The notes beneath the pieces are model-generated. The model saw only the letters and a list, made by a program, of their open reading frames with translations. It was not told the origin of the DNA and made no database searches. Source: Micromonospora lutea (GTDB lineage Bacteria > Actinomycetota > Actinomycetes > Mycobacteriales > Micromonosporaceae). From it: 64,000 nucleotides of DNA. The stretch spans positions 62,001 through 126,000 of the forward strand of contig NZ_BOPB01000030.1 of NCBI RefSeq assembly GCF_016863535.1. The letters are read 5' to 3'. The stretch's first letter is position 1. Every line of letters begins with the position of its first letter. Shown here piece after piece: positions 34,338 through 43,665 of this stretch. The position numbers and the translations under genes were made by a program.

Positions 34338-36395
34338 ATGACCCGCCCCGCTCCAACCGACGTCCACCCCGCCTGGTTGCCGCTCGAGGCGTTCCGCGCG
34401 ATCGGCTCCCGGCACTGCCTGGTACGCGGTACCGGACGGCTCGTCGACACGGTCGTCGTCGAGGTCGAGCGGGCCTGTGCCGAGCATGGTGGCAGTGTCC
34501 GGCGGGAGGTCGAGGGGCCGTCGCCGAGCCTCGTGCTCGCCCTGGTTACGGCCGTCGGCGACGGTGGCCCAGCCGAACTCGACGCCGCCCTGGCCGAATT
34601 GCACGCAGCCGATGACGGGCCACTCGGCGAGGAAGGCTACGCGGTGGCCCGCCACGGCAACGTCACGGTGGTGCTCGCCGACCAGCCGGCCGGGCTGCTC
34701 TACGGGCTGTTCCACCTGACCCGGCTCGGTGAATCGGCCTTCGGCGCACCGCACGCGGTACAGCGATACCGTCCCGCGATGCGTCGCCGGATGCTCGACC
34801 ACTGGGACAACGTCGACGTGCACCCGGTGCTGGGTCAGGTCGAACGCGGCTATGCCGGTGGGTCGATCTTCTGGCGTGACGGCCGTCCCCGGAGTGACCG
34901 TGACCGGGTGCGTGCGTACGCGCGACTGCTGGCAGCGTGCGGGGTGAACGCGGTGGCGGTGAACAACGTCAACGTCCACGCCACCGAAGCGCGACTGCTC
35001 ACCGATCGGCTCGACGACGTCGCGCAGATCGCCGATGAGCTTCGCCCGTACGGCATCCGGGTGCACCTGTCGGTCACCTTCGCCGCGCCCATCGTCCTGG
35101 CCGCGCTGCCCACCGCGGACCCGCTCGACGACGCGGTGCGGGCCTGGTGGGCCGAGACCACCCGTGCGGTGTACGCCCGCATCCCTGACTTCGGCGGCTA
35201 CGTGGTCAAGGCCGACTCGGAGGGACAACCGGGCCCGTTCAGTTATGGCCGCGACCACGCCGACGGAGCGAACCTGCTCGCCGAGGTGCTGGCATCCCAC
35301 GGCGGCGTGGTGCACTGGCGGGCCTTCGTCTACAACCACCGGCAGGACTGGCGCGACCGCTCGATCGACCGTGCCCGCGCCGCGTTCGACCACTTCGCCC
35401 CGCTCGACGGCCGTTTCCGCGACAACGTGATCGTGCAGGTCAAGCACGGCCCGATGGATTTTCAGACCCGGGAACCCGTCACCCCGGTGATCACGGCGAT
35501 GCCCGGCACCCGGCTGGCGGTGGAGTTCCAGGTGACGCAGGAGTACACCGGCCAGCAGCGGCATGTGTGTTATCTGGCTCCCTACTGGAGCGAGGCGCTG
35601 CGGTTCGGATGGGGCGACGACGGGCGTACCGTCTCCGACGTGGCCGCCGACGGCGGTGGCCTGGTCGCCGTCTCCAATGTGGGCGACGACCCGTTCTGGA
35701 CCGGGCATCCGCTGGCCCAGGCCAACCTGTACGCGTTCGGCCGGCTCGCCTGGGATCCACGGCTGCGACCGGCGGAGGTGCTCGACGAGTGGATCGAGCT
35801 GACCTTCCACCCGGACACCAGCGCCGACCCGGAACTGCTCCGCCGCACCCTGCACGAGATCATGGACGACTCGTGGCGCACCTACGAGCGGTACACCGCG
35901 CCGCTGGGCGTCGGATTCATGGTGCGGCCTGGGCACCACTACGGCCCGGACGTCGACGGGTACGAGTACACCTCGTGGGGCACGTACCATTTCGCCGATC
36001 GCGACGGCGTGGGCGTGGACCGCACCCAGGCCACCGGCACCGGCTTCACCGGGCAGTATCCGCGGCCGTGGTCGCGGGTGTACGAATCTCCGGACACCTG
36101 CCCCGACGAGCTGCTGCTCTTCTTCCATCACGTGCCGTACGAGCACGTGCTGCACAGCGGTCGCACCGTCATCCAGCACATCTACGACACCCATTTCGAC
36201 GGGGTGGCCGAAGTGGAATCGACCCGTCTGCGCTGGACGTCGCTGGTCGGGCTGGTGGACGCGGCGGTGCACGCCCGGGTGACCGAGCGGCTCGACGAGC
36301 AGCTGCGTTGCGCGCGAGAATGGCGCGACCAGGTCAACGCCTACTTCCACCGCAAGTCCGGGGTGCCCGACGCGCACGGCCGCCCGCTGCACTGA
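34338..36395 (+). CDS. Alpha-glucuronidase, GH67
   Basis: A 685-residue GH67 enzyme that removes 4-O-methyl-glucuronic acid from xylo-oligosaccharides. Hallmarks are RRMLDHWDNVDVHPVLGQVE, ERGYAGGSIFW, VNAVAVNNVN and GGYVVKADSEGQPGP. Predicted catalytic residues are Glu295 in KADSEG, Asp374 in KHGPMDFQ and Glu402 in TQEYTG, matching the acid and base positions of characterised GH67 enzymes. No signal peptide is present, so it is intracellular and acts after uptake. Length fits the family. The ATG at 34338 is supported by the leaderless promoter. It stands apart from the main xylan operon but fits its pathway. Confidence 0.92.
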   Translation: MTRPAPTDVHPAWLPLEAFRAIGSRHCLVRGTGRLVDTVVVEVERACAEHGGSVRREVEGPSPSLVLALVTAVGDGGPAELDAALAELHAADDGPLGEEGYAVARHGNVTVVLADQPAGLLYGLFHLTRLGESAFGAPHAVQRYRPAMRRRMLDHWDNVDVHPVLGQVERGYAGGSIFWRDGRPRSDRDRVRAYARLLAACGVNAVAVNNVNVHATEARLLTDRLDDVAQIADELRPYGIRVHLSVTFAAPIVLAALPTADPLDDAVRAWWAETTRAVYARIPDFGGYVVKADSEGQPGPFSYGRDHADGANLLAEVLASHGGVVHWRAFVYNHRQDWRDRSIDRARAAFDHFAPLDGRFRDNVIVQVKHGPMDFQTREPVTPVITAMPGTRLAVEFQVTQEYTGQQRHVCYLAPYWSEALRFGWGDDGRTVSDVAADGGGLVAVSNVGDDPFWTGHPLAQANLYAFGRLAWDPRLRPAEVLDEWIELTFHPDTSADPELLRRTLHEIMDDSWRTYERYTAPLGVGFMVRPGHHYGPDVDGYEYTSWGTYHFADRDGVGVDRTQATGTGFTGQYPRPWSRVYESPDTCPDELLLFFHHVPYEHVLHSGRTVIQHIYDTHFDGVAEVESTRLRWTSLVGLVDAAVHARVTERLDEQLRCAREWRDQVNAYFHRKSGVPDAHGRPLH

Positions 36396-36464
36396 GCCGA
36401 GCGCACCGACCGTCGGCGACGCCGGGGTGCGGCGGCGGCGCTTCGCCAGCCGGCGTTGTCCGCC

Positions 36465-37115
36465 TCAGGGTGCCTCCGCGCGGTAGAAGGCGAAGCGGCC
36501 GAACCACGCCTTGCCCCCGCCGTTCCTCGCGACGCCGCGCAGGCCGGCGTCGACAAGTGCGGCCAGCACCCGCTCGGGGAGGCTGGCGGCCACCCGGGCG
36601 TTGCGGTGCGCCATCCCCCCGCCTCGCCCGGACGGCGTTCCGTCGATGTCGAGCACGTGCAGCTCGCCGCCGTGACGCAGGACCCGCCTGACCTCGCGCA
36701 GCGCCCGGGTACGTTCGTCGTCGTCCAGGTGGTGCAGCATGAACGCGGACAGCACCCGGTCGACGCTGCCGTCGGGCAGCGGTAACGCTCCGGCGAACGC
36801 CTGCTCGTAGCGGATCGGCAGTCCGCGCCGGGTCGCCTTGCGGCGGGCGCGGCGCAGCGCGGCCGGGTCCGGGTCGATGCCCAGCGCGTCGATGTCCCGG
36901 AGGCGGCGCCCGAGCGCGGTCAGGAGGTTGCCGGTACCGCAGCCGATCTCCAGGATCCGCTGGCCGGACCGGAGGTTCGCCCGGTCCATCAGGTGCCCGT
37001 GGATACGCCCGATTCCCGCGAGACGGGAGAACGGATCGTAGAGCGGCAGCAGCCAGTGCTTGCCCATGCCGGGCAGGTACTGCTGTGCGTCGGTGGGGTG
37101 GGGCTGTCCGGTCAT
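36465..37115 (-). CDS. Class I SAM-dependent methyltransferase
   Basis: A 216-residue Rossmann-fold methyltransferase. The SAM-binding motif is RILEIGCGTGNLLTALG, followed by the acidic GIDPDPAAL and the post-motif SAFMLHHLDDDER. The ATG at 37115 has GGAG seven bases upstream. It is divergent from an AraC-family regulator across a very short gap, so that regulator may control it. The methylated substrate is not known; the N-terminal QYLPGMGKHWLLPLYDP segment is shared with many uncharacterised actinobacterial enzymes. Confidence 0.82.
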   Translation of the reverse strand: MTGQPHPTDAQQYLPGMGKHWLLPLYDPFSRLAGIGRIHGHLMDRANLRSGQRILEIGCGTGNLLTALGRRLRDIDALGIDPDPAALRRARRKATRRGLPIRYEQAFAGALPLPDGSVDRVLSAFMLHHLDDDERTRALREVRRVLRHGGELHVLDIDGTPSGRGGGMAHRNARVAASLPERVLAALVDAGLRGVARNGGGKAWFGRFAFYRAEAP

Positions 37116-37160
37116 GAGACGCTCCGATATCAGATGAAGTTCGGTCGTACTCTCAGCGTC

Positions 37161-38138
37161 ATGGAGCGCGACATCGTGGGCAATGGCGTAACTGTGGACC
37201 GGATGCGACGAAGTTCGGTTGCCGGGTCCCGGGCCGTCGGAGTGACCGGGCAGGGCGTGCCGGTCATCGGGTTCGACTGGTTGGCCGGCGTCGCCCCCGT
37301 CGCCGTGGCCCGTGTCCCCCAGGGCAGACCCACCGTGGACCCGGTCGCCAGCGGCGCTCACGCCCACGACTTCCTGGTGCTCTTCTACGCGCACCGGGCC
37401 GACGGCAGGTTCGTGATCGACAACCGCAGGTGGTCGGTGACCGACGGGGACCTGTTCGTCATCGCACCGGGGCAGGTCGTCTCCTTCCTCGACCCGATCG
37501 AGACGACCGTCACCGACGGGTGGGCGGTGTGGTTCCCGACCGACGTGGTGCGGCCCGGTAAGCCGGGGGCCTACTCGTCGTGGCGGTCGCACCCGTTGCT
37601 TCTCCCGTTCGCCCACGGCATCCACCGGGCACAGCGGCTATGCGTCCCACCGTCCGACCGGGTGGCCTGGGTGCAGCGCTTCGCCACCCTGGATGCCGAG
37701 TTGCGCGCCCGGCACGACGGTCACCGAGAGGCCGCGCTCGCCCACCTGACCCTGTTGCTGGTGGCCGCGGCCCGGTTGCCGACCGGCGTCGCCGATCAGC
37801 TGCGCTCGGCGGAGGAGCCGCTGCTCGCGGCGGTCTTCGACGTCATCGAGCGGCGCTACCAGGAGCCCATCTCACTCGCCGATGTCGCTGCCGAACTGGC
37901 GCTCACCGCCGGGCATCTCACCACTGTGGTCCGCCGCCGGACCGGCCGGACCGTGCAGCAGTGGATCGGGCAGCGCCGCATGCAGCAGGCCCGCCTGCTG
38001 CTCATCGACACGGACCTGACCGTGGCGGCGATCAGCCGCCGCGTCGGCTACCCCGACGTCAGCTACTTCATCAAACGCTTCCGGGCCGAACATGGGGTCA
38101 CCCCGACCCGGTGGCGCGACGCCGCTCCTGGCACCTGA
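37161..38138 (+). CDS. AraC-family regulator with cupin sensor domain
   Basis: A regulator of about 325 residues. The N-terminal half is a cupin-like sensor (AHAHDFLVLFYAH ... VTDGDLFVIAPGQVVSF). The C-terminal half carries the AraC double helix-turn-helix, ISLADVAAELALTAGHLTTVVRRR and LTVAAISRRVGYPDVSYFIKRFR. The ATG at 37161 is chosen; ATG 37134 and 37203 are also in frame and none has a clear ribosome binding site. It is divergent from the methyltransferase and may regulate it. Confidence 0.85.
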   Translation: MERDIVGNGVTVDRMRRSSVAGSRAVGVTGQGVPVIGFDWLAGVAPVAVARVPQGRPTVDPVASGAHAHDFLVLFYAHRADGRFVIDNRRWSVTDGDLFVIAPGQVVSFLDPIETTVTDGWAVWFPTDVVRPGKPGAYSSWRSHPLLLPFAHGIHRAQRLCVPPSDRVAWVQRFATLDAELRARHDGHREAALAHLTLLLVAAARLPTGVADQLRSAEEPLLAAVFDVIERRYQEPISLADVAAELALTAGHLTTVVRRRTGRTVQQWIGQRRMQQARLLLIDTDLTVAAISRRVGYPDVSYFIKRFRAEHGVTPTRWRDAAPGT

Positions 38139-38214
38139 TGACCGGCCGTCGTCACGGATCGTTTGTCGGTCCCGGCGCGTAGCGTGCGGAAACGTTCGCG
38201 ACGAAGGAGCTGAG

Positions 38215-38796
38215 ATGATCCACAATAACGGCAGCCCGGACTTCGAGCCCGCAGCCCGAGCGCTGAAGGGGCTGCTGCCGGGGGCGACCGACGACCGGCT
38301 CACCGCGCCCACTCCGTGCCAGAGCTGGGTGGTCGGCGACCTGCTCGACCACCTCATGGGGCTGACGCTCGCGTTCCGGACGGCCGCCGAGAAGGGACCG
38401 GATCCTGCGCCTGACGGTCCGGGTGACCCGTCGGTCGACCGGCTCGACCCGCAGTGGCGCAGCCGGCTGCCGGTGCGGCTCGACGAGTTGGTCGTCGCCT
38501 GGCGCGAGCCGGCTGCCTGGACGGGCGAGACCGTGGTCGGCGGGGTGGTCCTGCCGGCCGAGGTCATGGGCGTCGTCGCGCTCAACGAACTGGTCGTCCA
38601 CGGCTGGGATCTTGCCCGTGCGACCGGGCAGCCGTACGACATCGATGACCAGACCCTCGACACGGTCCACCGCCTGGTGTCTCAACAGGCCAGCAGCGAC
38701 GGCACCCCCGGCCTGTTCGGGCCGTCGGTCATTCAGCCCGATGATGCTCCGCTGCTCGACCGGGTCCTCGGGCTCACCGGACGAACTCCTCGCTGA
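38215..38796 (+). CDS. TIGR03086-type DinB/maleylpyruvate isomerase-like protein
   Basis: A 193-residue four-helix protein of the mycothiol-dependent maleylpyruvate isomerase/DinB superfamily, of the TIGR03086 kind. The signature pattern TPCQSWVVGDLLDHLMG gives the first metal histidine and NELVVHGWDLARATGQ the second site. GAAGGAG precedes the ATG. It converges with the YesL-like gene and overlaps its 3' end by 23 bases. The substrate is unknown. Confidence 0.85.
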   Translation: MIHNNGSPDFEPAARALKGLLPGATDDRLTAPTPCQSWVVGDLLDHLMGLTLAFRTAAEKGPDPAPDGPGDPSVDRLDPQWRSRLPVRLDELVVAWREPAAWTGETVVGGVVLPAEVMGVVALNELVVHGWDLARATGQPYDIDDQTLDTVHRLVSQQASSDGTPGLFGPSVIQPDDAPLLDRVLGLTGRTPR

Positions 38797-39457
38797 TGAC
38801 GTCGATCATCGGAGCGCCACCACGGACCAGCGCCAGCGCCAGCACCGAGCCGAGGGCGGCGAGCGCGGCCTCCGAGGCGACCACGGTCAGCGCCGTCGCC
38901 GCCGCCAGCAACAACGTGGTGCCGACGGCGACCACCGGGGTACGCAGCACGAAGTACCCGGCCAGTCGGAACACGTCACGTAGCCGGAACGTGAACAACG
39001 ACGTGATCACCAGCGCGTTGACCCCGACCAGGCAGACCCCGGCACCGACCAGCACCAGCGGTATCGCAAACCATCCGGGCACCCCCGCCGCGGGCAGATT
39101 GACCAGGTTCACCGCGATGACGGTCAGCCACAGCAGCGTCGGCACCCAGACCAGCAGCGAACCGGTCAGGTTGGCGCGGTAGCCGCGCCAGAACAGCCGC
39201 CACGGGTGCAGCTCGGTCAGGTCGAGGCGTTGCCGGTGCAGGGCGTACAGCGCGGCGGAGAAGGCCGGACCGAGTGGCACCGCGCAGACGGCGACCAGCG
39301 GCAGGTTGCTCACGTGCCGCTCCAGCGCGAAGAGCGCCACCAGGCCGGGGGCCGCGCAGACCAGCAGCAGCAACTCCACGACGAGCAGCGTGTAGATCAG
39401 CGCCGCGCCCCGGGACAGCGGGCCGGCACCGAACTCCCGACGGGCGGCGGTGCTCAC
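38774..39457 (-). CDS. YesL-like (DUF624) membrane protein
   Basis: A 227-residue integral membrane protein with about five or six helices, e.g. ALIYTLLVVELLLLVCAAPGL and the loop FWRGYRANL, matching the DUF624/YesL family. These proteins are found next to LplA/YtcP-type sugar importers and glycoside hydrolases, as here. The GTG start at 39457 overlaps the GH39 stop (GTGA), so it is translated with it and is the last gene of the GH3 operon. A role in transport or assembly is suspected, not known. Confidence 0.82.
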   Translation of the reverse strand: MSTAARREFGAGPLSRGAALIYTLLVVELLLLVCAAPGLVALFALERHVSNLPLVAVCAVPLGPAFSAALYALHRQRLDLTELHPWRLFWRGYRANLTGSLLVWVPTLLWLTVIAVNLVNLPAAGVPGWFAIPLVLVGAGVCLVGVNALVITSLFTFRLRDVFRLAGYFVLRTPVVAVGTTLLLAAATALTVVASEAALAALGSVLALALVRGGAPMIDVISEEFVR

Positions 39458-40974
39458 GACGGCTCCCGGCCCAGCAGTCGACGCTCGTCCCACCAGGGTG
39501 GAGTTTCGTCGGTCACCGCGCTCACCTCGGCCAGGGTCACCTCGTGCCGGGTCAGGTGCAGATCCAGCTCGACGCGGCCGGCGGCCACCGGCAGCGAGGC
39601 GTGACGCCGGGCCGGTTCGGCTGCCTGCCGCAGGACGTCCAGTTGACGGGCGGTGGGGGAGGGCGGCCGACCCAACTCGCACCAGGCCCGCCAGGCGTTG
39701 CCGGCCTCGTCGCTGACCGAGGAGCGCAGCAGGAACGCGCTGCGAGCGGTGCCGTCGGCGATCGGCAGCGACAGGCGTACGGTGTGGTTGTCCACCGGCT
39801 CGCGGCCGGTGACATCAACGGGCGCCCAGGCGAGCACGGCGATGCGGCCGGTGTCGTCGCGGGTGACCAGGTGGTCCGCACCGCGGGCCAGGATCTGTCC
39901 GCCCAGCCGGTTCATGAAGGCGTACAGGTGGAATGTGGGTTTGCGGATCTGCCGGTGGGTGAGCAGGCCGAACCCGCCGTGGAACAGCGCGGTCGGGACA
40001 CCCACCTCCTCGAACACGTCGCTGAACGTCCAGTACGCGAAGGAGTCGACCACGTCGCCGCCGGCAGCGAGCACCGGGGCGAGGTAGGCGGCGTGGAAGG
40101 CGGTGTCGTGGATGGGGTTGTCCGGCCGGTACGAGCTGTTGAACTCGGTGATGTACACCGGCAGTTCGGCCAACGCGGTGCCGGCGAGCAATCGTCGAGG
40201 ACTGGCGAACTGCTCCAGCAACCGCTGTGCCGGTGCCAGGTCCTGGTGTACGCCGAACGGCACGTGTTGGGCCGGGCCGGAGGTGTAGGCGTGCCGGCTG
40301 ACGAAGTCGATCGGCACCTTGCGGTCGGTGACGAACTCGGCGAACCGGGGCAGCCAGGTGTCGTCGGCGCCGGGGGAGAGCGCTGGGCCACCGACCTGCA
40401 GGCCGGCGTCGACGTCCTTCACCGCGTGCGCGCTCACCTCGTAGAGCCGGTGGTAGGCGTCGGCGTCCGCGTCTTGCCAGAAGTCTTTCAGGTCGGGCTC
40501 GTTCCACACCTCGATCGGCCAGCCACGCACCTCGTCGATACCGTACCGGTCGACGAGGTGAGCGACGGTGGCCCGGACCAGATCGGCCCACTCGTTGTGC
40601 GACCGGGGCGGGGTGACGTTGCCCTGCCACCAGAAGACCGTCTGGTCTGCGCTGGCCAACCCGGAGGGCATGAAGCCCAGTTCCACGAACGGCCGGATGC
40701 CCAGCTCCAGGTACGCGTCGATGACCTGGTCGACATAGCCGAAGGCGTGCCGGACGTGGCGTCGACCCTGGTACTCGTACGGACGGTGTACGCCGACGCC
40801 GTCGCTGAGCAGGCCGTGCCCGCGAATGTGCCGGAAGCCGATCTCGCGTTGGACCAGCGCCAACGAGTCCTGATAGTCGCGCCGCAGGGCCAGGTCGAAC
40901 CGGCCGGTGCCGACAGCGAGTCGCCACGCGTCGTTCAGACGGCCGACGGGTTGCTCGGCAACGGTGATGCGCAT
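39454..40974 (-). CDS. Beta-xylosidase, GH39
   Basis: A 506-residue GH39 clan-A enzyme. Key residues are the acid/base Glu159 in VWNEPDLKDFW and the nucleophile Glu277 in VYITEFNSS. GH39 xylosidases remove xylose from xylo-oligosaccharides. No signal peptide is seen, so it is intracellular. The ATG at 40974 has GAGG six bases upstream. It lies downstream of the binding protein, separated by a perfect 15-bp hairpin. It probably acts on the products delivered by the linked importer, with GH3 and GH67. Confidence 0.9.
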   Translation of the reverse strand: MRITVAEQPVGRLNDAWRLAVGTGRFDLALRRDYQDSLALVQREIGFRHIRGHGLLSDGVGVHRPYEYQGRRHVRHAFGYVDQVIDAYLELGIRPFVELGFMPSGLASADQTVFWWQGNVTPPRSHNEWADLVRATVAHLVDRYGIDEVRGWPIEVWNEPDLKDFWQDADADAYHRLYEVSAHAVKDVDAGLQVGGPALSPGADDTWLPRFAEFVTDRKVPIDFVSRHAYTSGPAQHVPFGVHQDLAPAQRLLEQFASPRRLLAGTALAELPVYITEFNSSYRPDNPIHDTAFHAAYLAPVLAAGGDVVDSFAYWTFSDVFEEVGVPTALFHGGFGLLTHRQIRKPTFHLYAFMNRLGGQILARGADHLVTRDDTGRIAVLAWAPVDVTGREPVDNHTVRLSLPIADGTARSAFLLRSSVSDEAGNAWRAWCELGRPPSPTARQLDVLRQAAEPARRHASLPVAAGRVELDLHLTRHEVTLAEVSAVTDETPPWWDERRLLGREPS

Positions 40975-41005
40975 CGTCGTCCTCGTGCTCGGGGTGTGGT
41001 GGAGG

Positions 41006-41046
41006 GTGTCCGGTCCGGTCGCGCCGACCTCGACCGGACCGGACAC
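41006..41046. terminator. Hairpin between binding protein and GH39 genes
   Basis: Perfect 15-bp arms (41006-41020 and 41032-41046) enclose 11 bases. It sits five bases after the binding-protein stop and 32 bases before the GH39 ATG, on the same transcript. It may attenuate read-through or protect the upstream mRNA end, giving more binding protein than GH39. Confidence 0.8.
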
Positions 41047-41051
41047 GTCAC

Positions 41052-42689
41052 CTAGTTGTTCTCCTGAAAGCGCTTGTGCGCCTTGTTGACCATCTCCAGG
41101 TAGGCGTCCATGTTCTTGCTCTTCAGCTCGGCCACGTACGCGTCCCACTGGGCGAAGTCACGCTGTCCGAGGATGAACTGGAGCGTCGCCTGGTAGACGT
41201 GGTCCTTCAGCGGGGTCTCCCAGAGCGACACCTGCTCCCGCTCCTCGTCGGTGAGCGGGTAGGGCGGCGGCGGCGACTTCGGCGCCCGGGCGTTCATCAC
41301 CTGCTGGAACTCCTGCTCCTCGGGGGAGAAGAAGCCCTGCACCAGCTCGGGCTTGCCGCCGTAGGAGAACACTCCGTTGCCGAAGCCGAAGTCCTTCTGC
41401 AGGTGCTTGGGCGCATCGGGGTTGAGGCCGATCATGTCGACGTCCGGAGCGAGGGTGGTCTTGCCGGCGGCGTCCTTGACGAAGGTGGTGCCTTCAACGC
41501 CCCACTTGGCGAAGTGTTGGCCCTCGTCGGAATACCAGAGCCAGTCGACGAACTGCATCATGGCCACGAAGTTCTTGCTGTCGCGCGCCTTCGAAGAGAT
41601 CATCATGCCGTTCTCGAGCCGGCTGGCCGGGTTGATCTCGCCGGCCGGTCCGACCGGCAACGGGATCTTGGTGATCTTCGCCTTCGGGTTGGTCGCCGCC
41701 AGGTCCGGCCGGTAGTCGTTGACCAACGTCTGCGCGTTGCTGCTGATCACGAAGGACTTGCCGTTGGCGAGCTTCTGCCGGGCCAGGTCGTCGGTCTGGG
41801 TGAAGCTCTCCGGGTCGAGCAGCTTCTCCTTCACCAGCTTGTTGAGGTACTCGAGCATGTGCCGGTAGTGCTCGGTGGCGCCGGTGTACTCGAACTGCTG
41901 CGCCTGCTCGTTCCAGCTGACGTGCTGGAAGTTCCAACCCGCTCCCGCCAGGCCGTGCGACACGGCCAGCAGGTTGAGCAGGTTGCCGGCGGGGTTGGGC
42001 TGGCTGAACCGGTCGGAGAACGGGTAGACGTCCGGGTACGCCGCCTTCATCGCCTTGAGCATGGTGTAGACGTCGTCCCAGGTCTTCGGGATTTCGAGCT
42101 TCAGCTCTTCGAGGATGTCGGTGCGGACCGCCAGGGAGTATTCGTGCCAGGGCTTCTCGTGCAGCCCGGGCAGCAGGTAGAACTTGCCGTCCTGCTGGCG
42201 CAGCGTGTCCATCTCAGCCTTGAGATTCCACTTCTCGATCTTGTCCTTGAAGTTCGGCATCAGATCGAGGTAGTCGCTGACCGGCAGGATCGCCCCAGAG
42301 GAGACGTACGCGTGCACGTCCGGCGGATAGGTCTTGGGGATGAGCAGCGGAGCGTCACCGGCACCGATGAGCAGGCTGCGCTTCTGGTTGTAGTCGCTCA
42401 GCGGCACGGAGACCTTGTCGAGGCTGACGTTCGTCCGGGACTGCAACTCCGTCCAGAACAGCCAGTCCTCCTTGAGCGGATAGTTCGGGTGGTTGTTGTA
42501 GAGGACGGAGAAAGAGAGCGGCTCGGTGGCCTTGAACTGGGTCCCGACGGAGTAGTTCTCCATCGCGCCGGCCCGGTTCTCCGACAGGTCCTCGCTGTCG
42601 GAGGAGTCGTCGCCACAGGCGGTGACGCTGCCCAGGGCCAGCAGCACGGCGGCAGCCGCCGCCGCGTGACGCCACGATCTGCGGAACAT
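41052..42689 (-). CDS. Oligosaccharide-binding lipoprotein (LplA/YtcQ type)
   Basis: A 545-residue extracellular binding protein with a lipoprotein signal: alanine-rich helix ending in LGSVTAC (Cys25), then GDDSSDSEDLSEN. Its length and the companion permeases match the LplA/YtcQ branch, which is larger than typical maltose-binding-like proteins. It lies 43 bases after the YtcP-type permease gene. Given the flanking GH3, GH39 and LacI genes, xylo-oligosaccharide uptake is the likely job. Ligand identity is inferred from context. Confidence 0.9.
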   Translation of the reverse strand: MFRRSWRHAAAAAAVLLALGSVTACGDDSSDSEDLSENRAGAMENYSVGTQFKATEPLSFSVLYNNHPNYPLKEDWLFWTELQSRTNVSLDKVSVPLSDYNQKRSLLIGAGDAPLLIPKTYPPDVHAYVSSGAILPVSDYLDLMPNFKDKIEKWNLKAEMDTLRQQDGKFYLLPGLHEKPWHEYSLAVRTDILEELKLEIPKTWDDVYTMLKAMKAAYPDVYPFSDRFSQPNPAGNLLNLLAVSHGLAGAGWNFQHVSWNEQAQQFEYTGATEHYRHMLEYLNKLVKEKLLDPESFTQTDDLARQKLANGKSFVISSNAQTLVNDYRPDLAATNPKAKITKIPLPVGPAGEINPASRLENGMMISSKARDSKNFVAMMQFVDWLWYSDEGQHFAKWGVEGTTFVKDAAGKTTLAPDVDMIGLNPDAPKHLQKDFGFGNGVFSYGGKPELVQGFFSPEEQEFQQVMNARAPKSPPPPYPLTDEEREQVSLWETPLKDHVYQATLQFILGQRDFAQWDAYVAELKSKNMDAYLEMVNKAHKRFQENN

Positions 42690-42732
42690 GGCGAAATCCT
42701 TTCAACTCGGTGGTGGGGATGCTTGCTTCTGG

Positions 42733-43665
42733 TCAGCCCTTGACCGCGCCGAGCATGATGCCCCGGACGAAGTACCGTTGGATGAAGGGATAGACCAGGA
42801 GGATCGGCAGGGTGGTGAGCACGATGGTCACGGCCTTGAGCGTCGCCTCGGCCTGTACCTCGTCGGCTTCGGTGATCGCCCCGACGTTCTCCGCGCCGGT
42901 GGCTCCGGCGATCAGGTTGCGCAGGTAGATGGTGACCGGCCAGAGTTCCTGCCGATCCATGTAGAGGAACGCCGCGAACCAGGAGTTCCAGAAGGCGACC
43001 GCGTAGAAGAGCACCATCGTGGCGACGATGGCCTTCGACAACGGCAGCACGATCCGCAGCAGGATGCCGTACGTGTTGAGCCCGTCGACGGCGGCGGCCT
43101 CCTCCAACTCCGTCGGCAGGCTCTCGAAGAACGCCTTCATCACCAACAGGTTGAACACGTTGATGGCGTTGGGTAGCGCGATGGCCCAGACACTGTTCTT
43201 CAGGCCCAGGCTGGTGACCAGGACGTAGTTGGGGATCAGACCACCGGTGAAGAACATGGTGAAGACCGCGATGCCGACCAGGGCGCTGCGTCCCTTGAGC
43301 TGTTTCTTGGACAGCACGTACGCGTAGCAGGTGGTCATCACGATCGAGATGACCGTGGCGGTGACCGTGTAGAACACGGTGTTGCGGTAGTTCGTCCAGA
43401 ACATCGAGTCGGACATCAGCAACTGGTAGGTGTCCAGGGTGAAGCCGCGCGGCACGAGGTTCACCTGGCCGGAGATGATGTACGACTCGTGGCTCATGGA
43501 CCGGGCGACGATGTTGACGAACGGGTAGAGCGTCACCACCACCACGAGGGTCAGGATGATCCCGTTGACGACGCGGAACGCGCGGTAGCCGCGGGTCTCC
43601 TGGATGCCGCGCCGCTGGCTGCGGCGTACGGTTTCGGTGGGCCGCTCGGCGGCATCGACGGTCAC
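42733..43665 (-). CDS. Sugar ABC transporter permease (YtcP type)
   Basis: A 310-residue permease of about six helices with the EAA motif EEAAAVDGLNTYG and the MalG-like end GIMLGAVKG. The GTG at 43665 overlaps the stop of the other permease (GTGA); a second GTG at 43668 is possible. Together with the LplB-type gene it forms the channel for the adjacent lipoprotein. No ATPase gene is in the operon, so a shared one is presumably used. Confidence 0.9.
   Translation of the reverse strand: MTVDAAERPTETVRRSQRRGIQETRGYRAFRVVNGIILTLVVVVTLYPFVNIVARSMSHESYIISGQVNLVPRGFTLDTYQLLMSDSMFWTNYRNTVFYTVTATVISIVMTTCYAYVLSKKQLKGRSALVGIAVFTMFFTGGLIPNYVLVTSLGLKNSVWAIALPNAINVFNLLVMKAFFESLPTELEEAAAVDGLNTYGILLRIVLPLSKAIVATMVLFYAVAFWNSWFAAFLYMDRQELWPVTIYLRNLIAGATGAENVGAITEADEVQAEATLKAVTIVLTTLPILLVYPFIQRYFVRGIMLGAVKG

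Noticed and set aside
33558-36392. 944-codon open frame opposite AraC and GH67
   Set aside because: GH67 motifs on the + strand are unambiguous; this frame spans two real genes and the gap between them.
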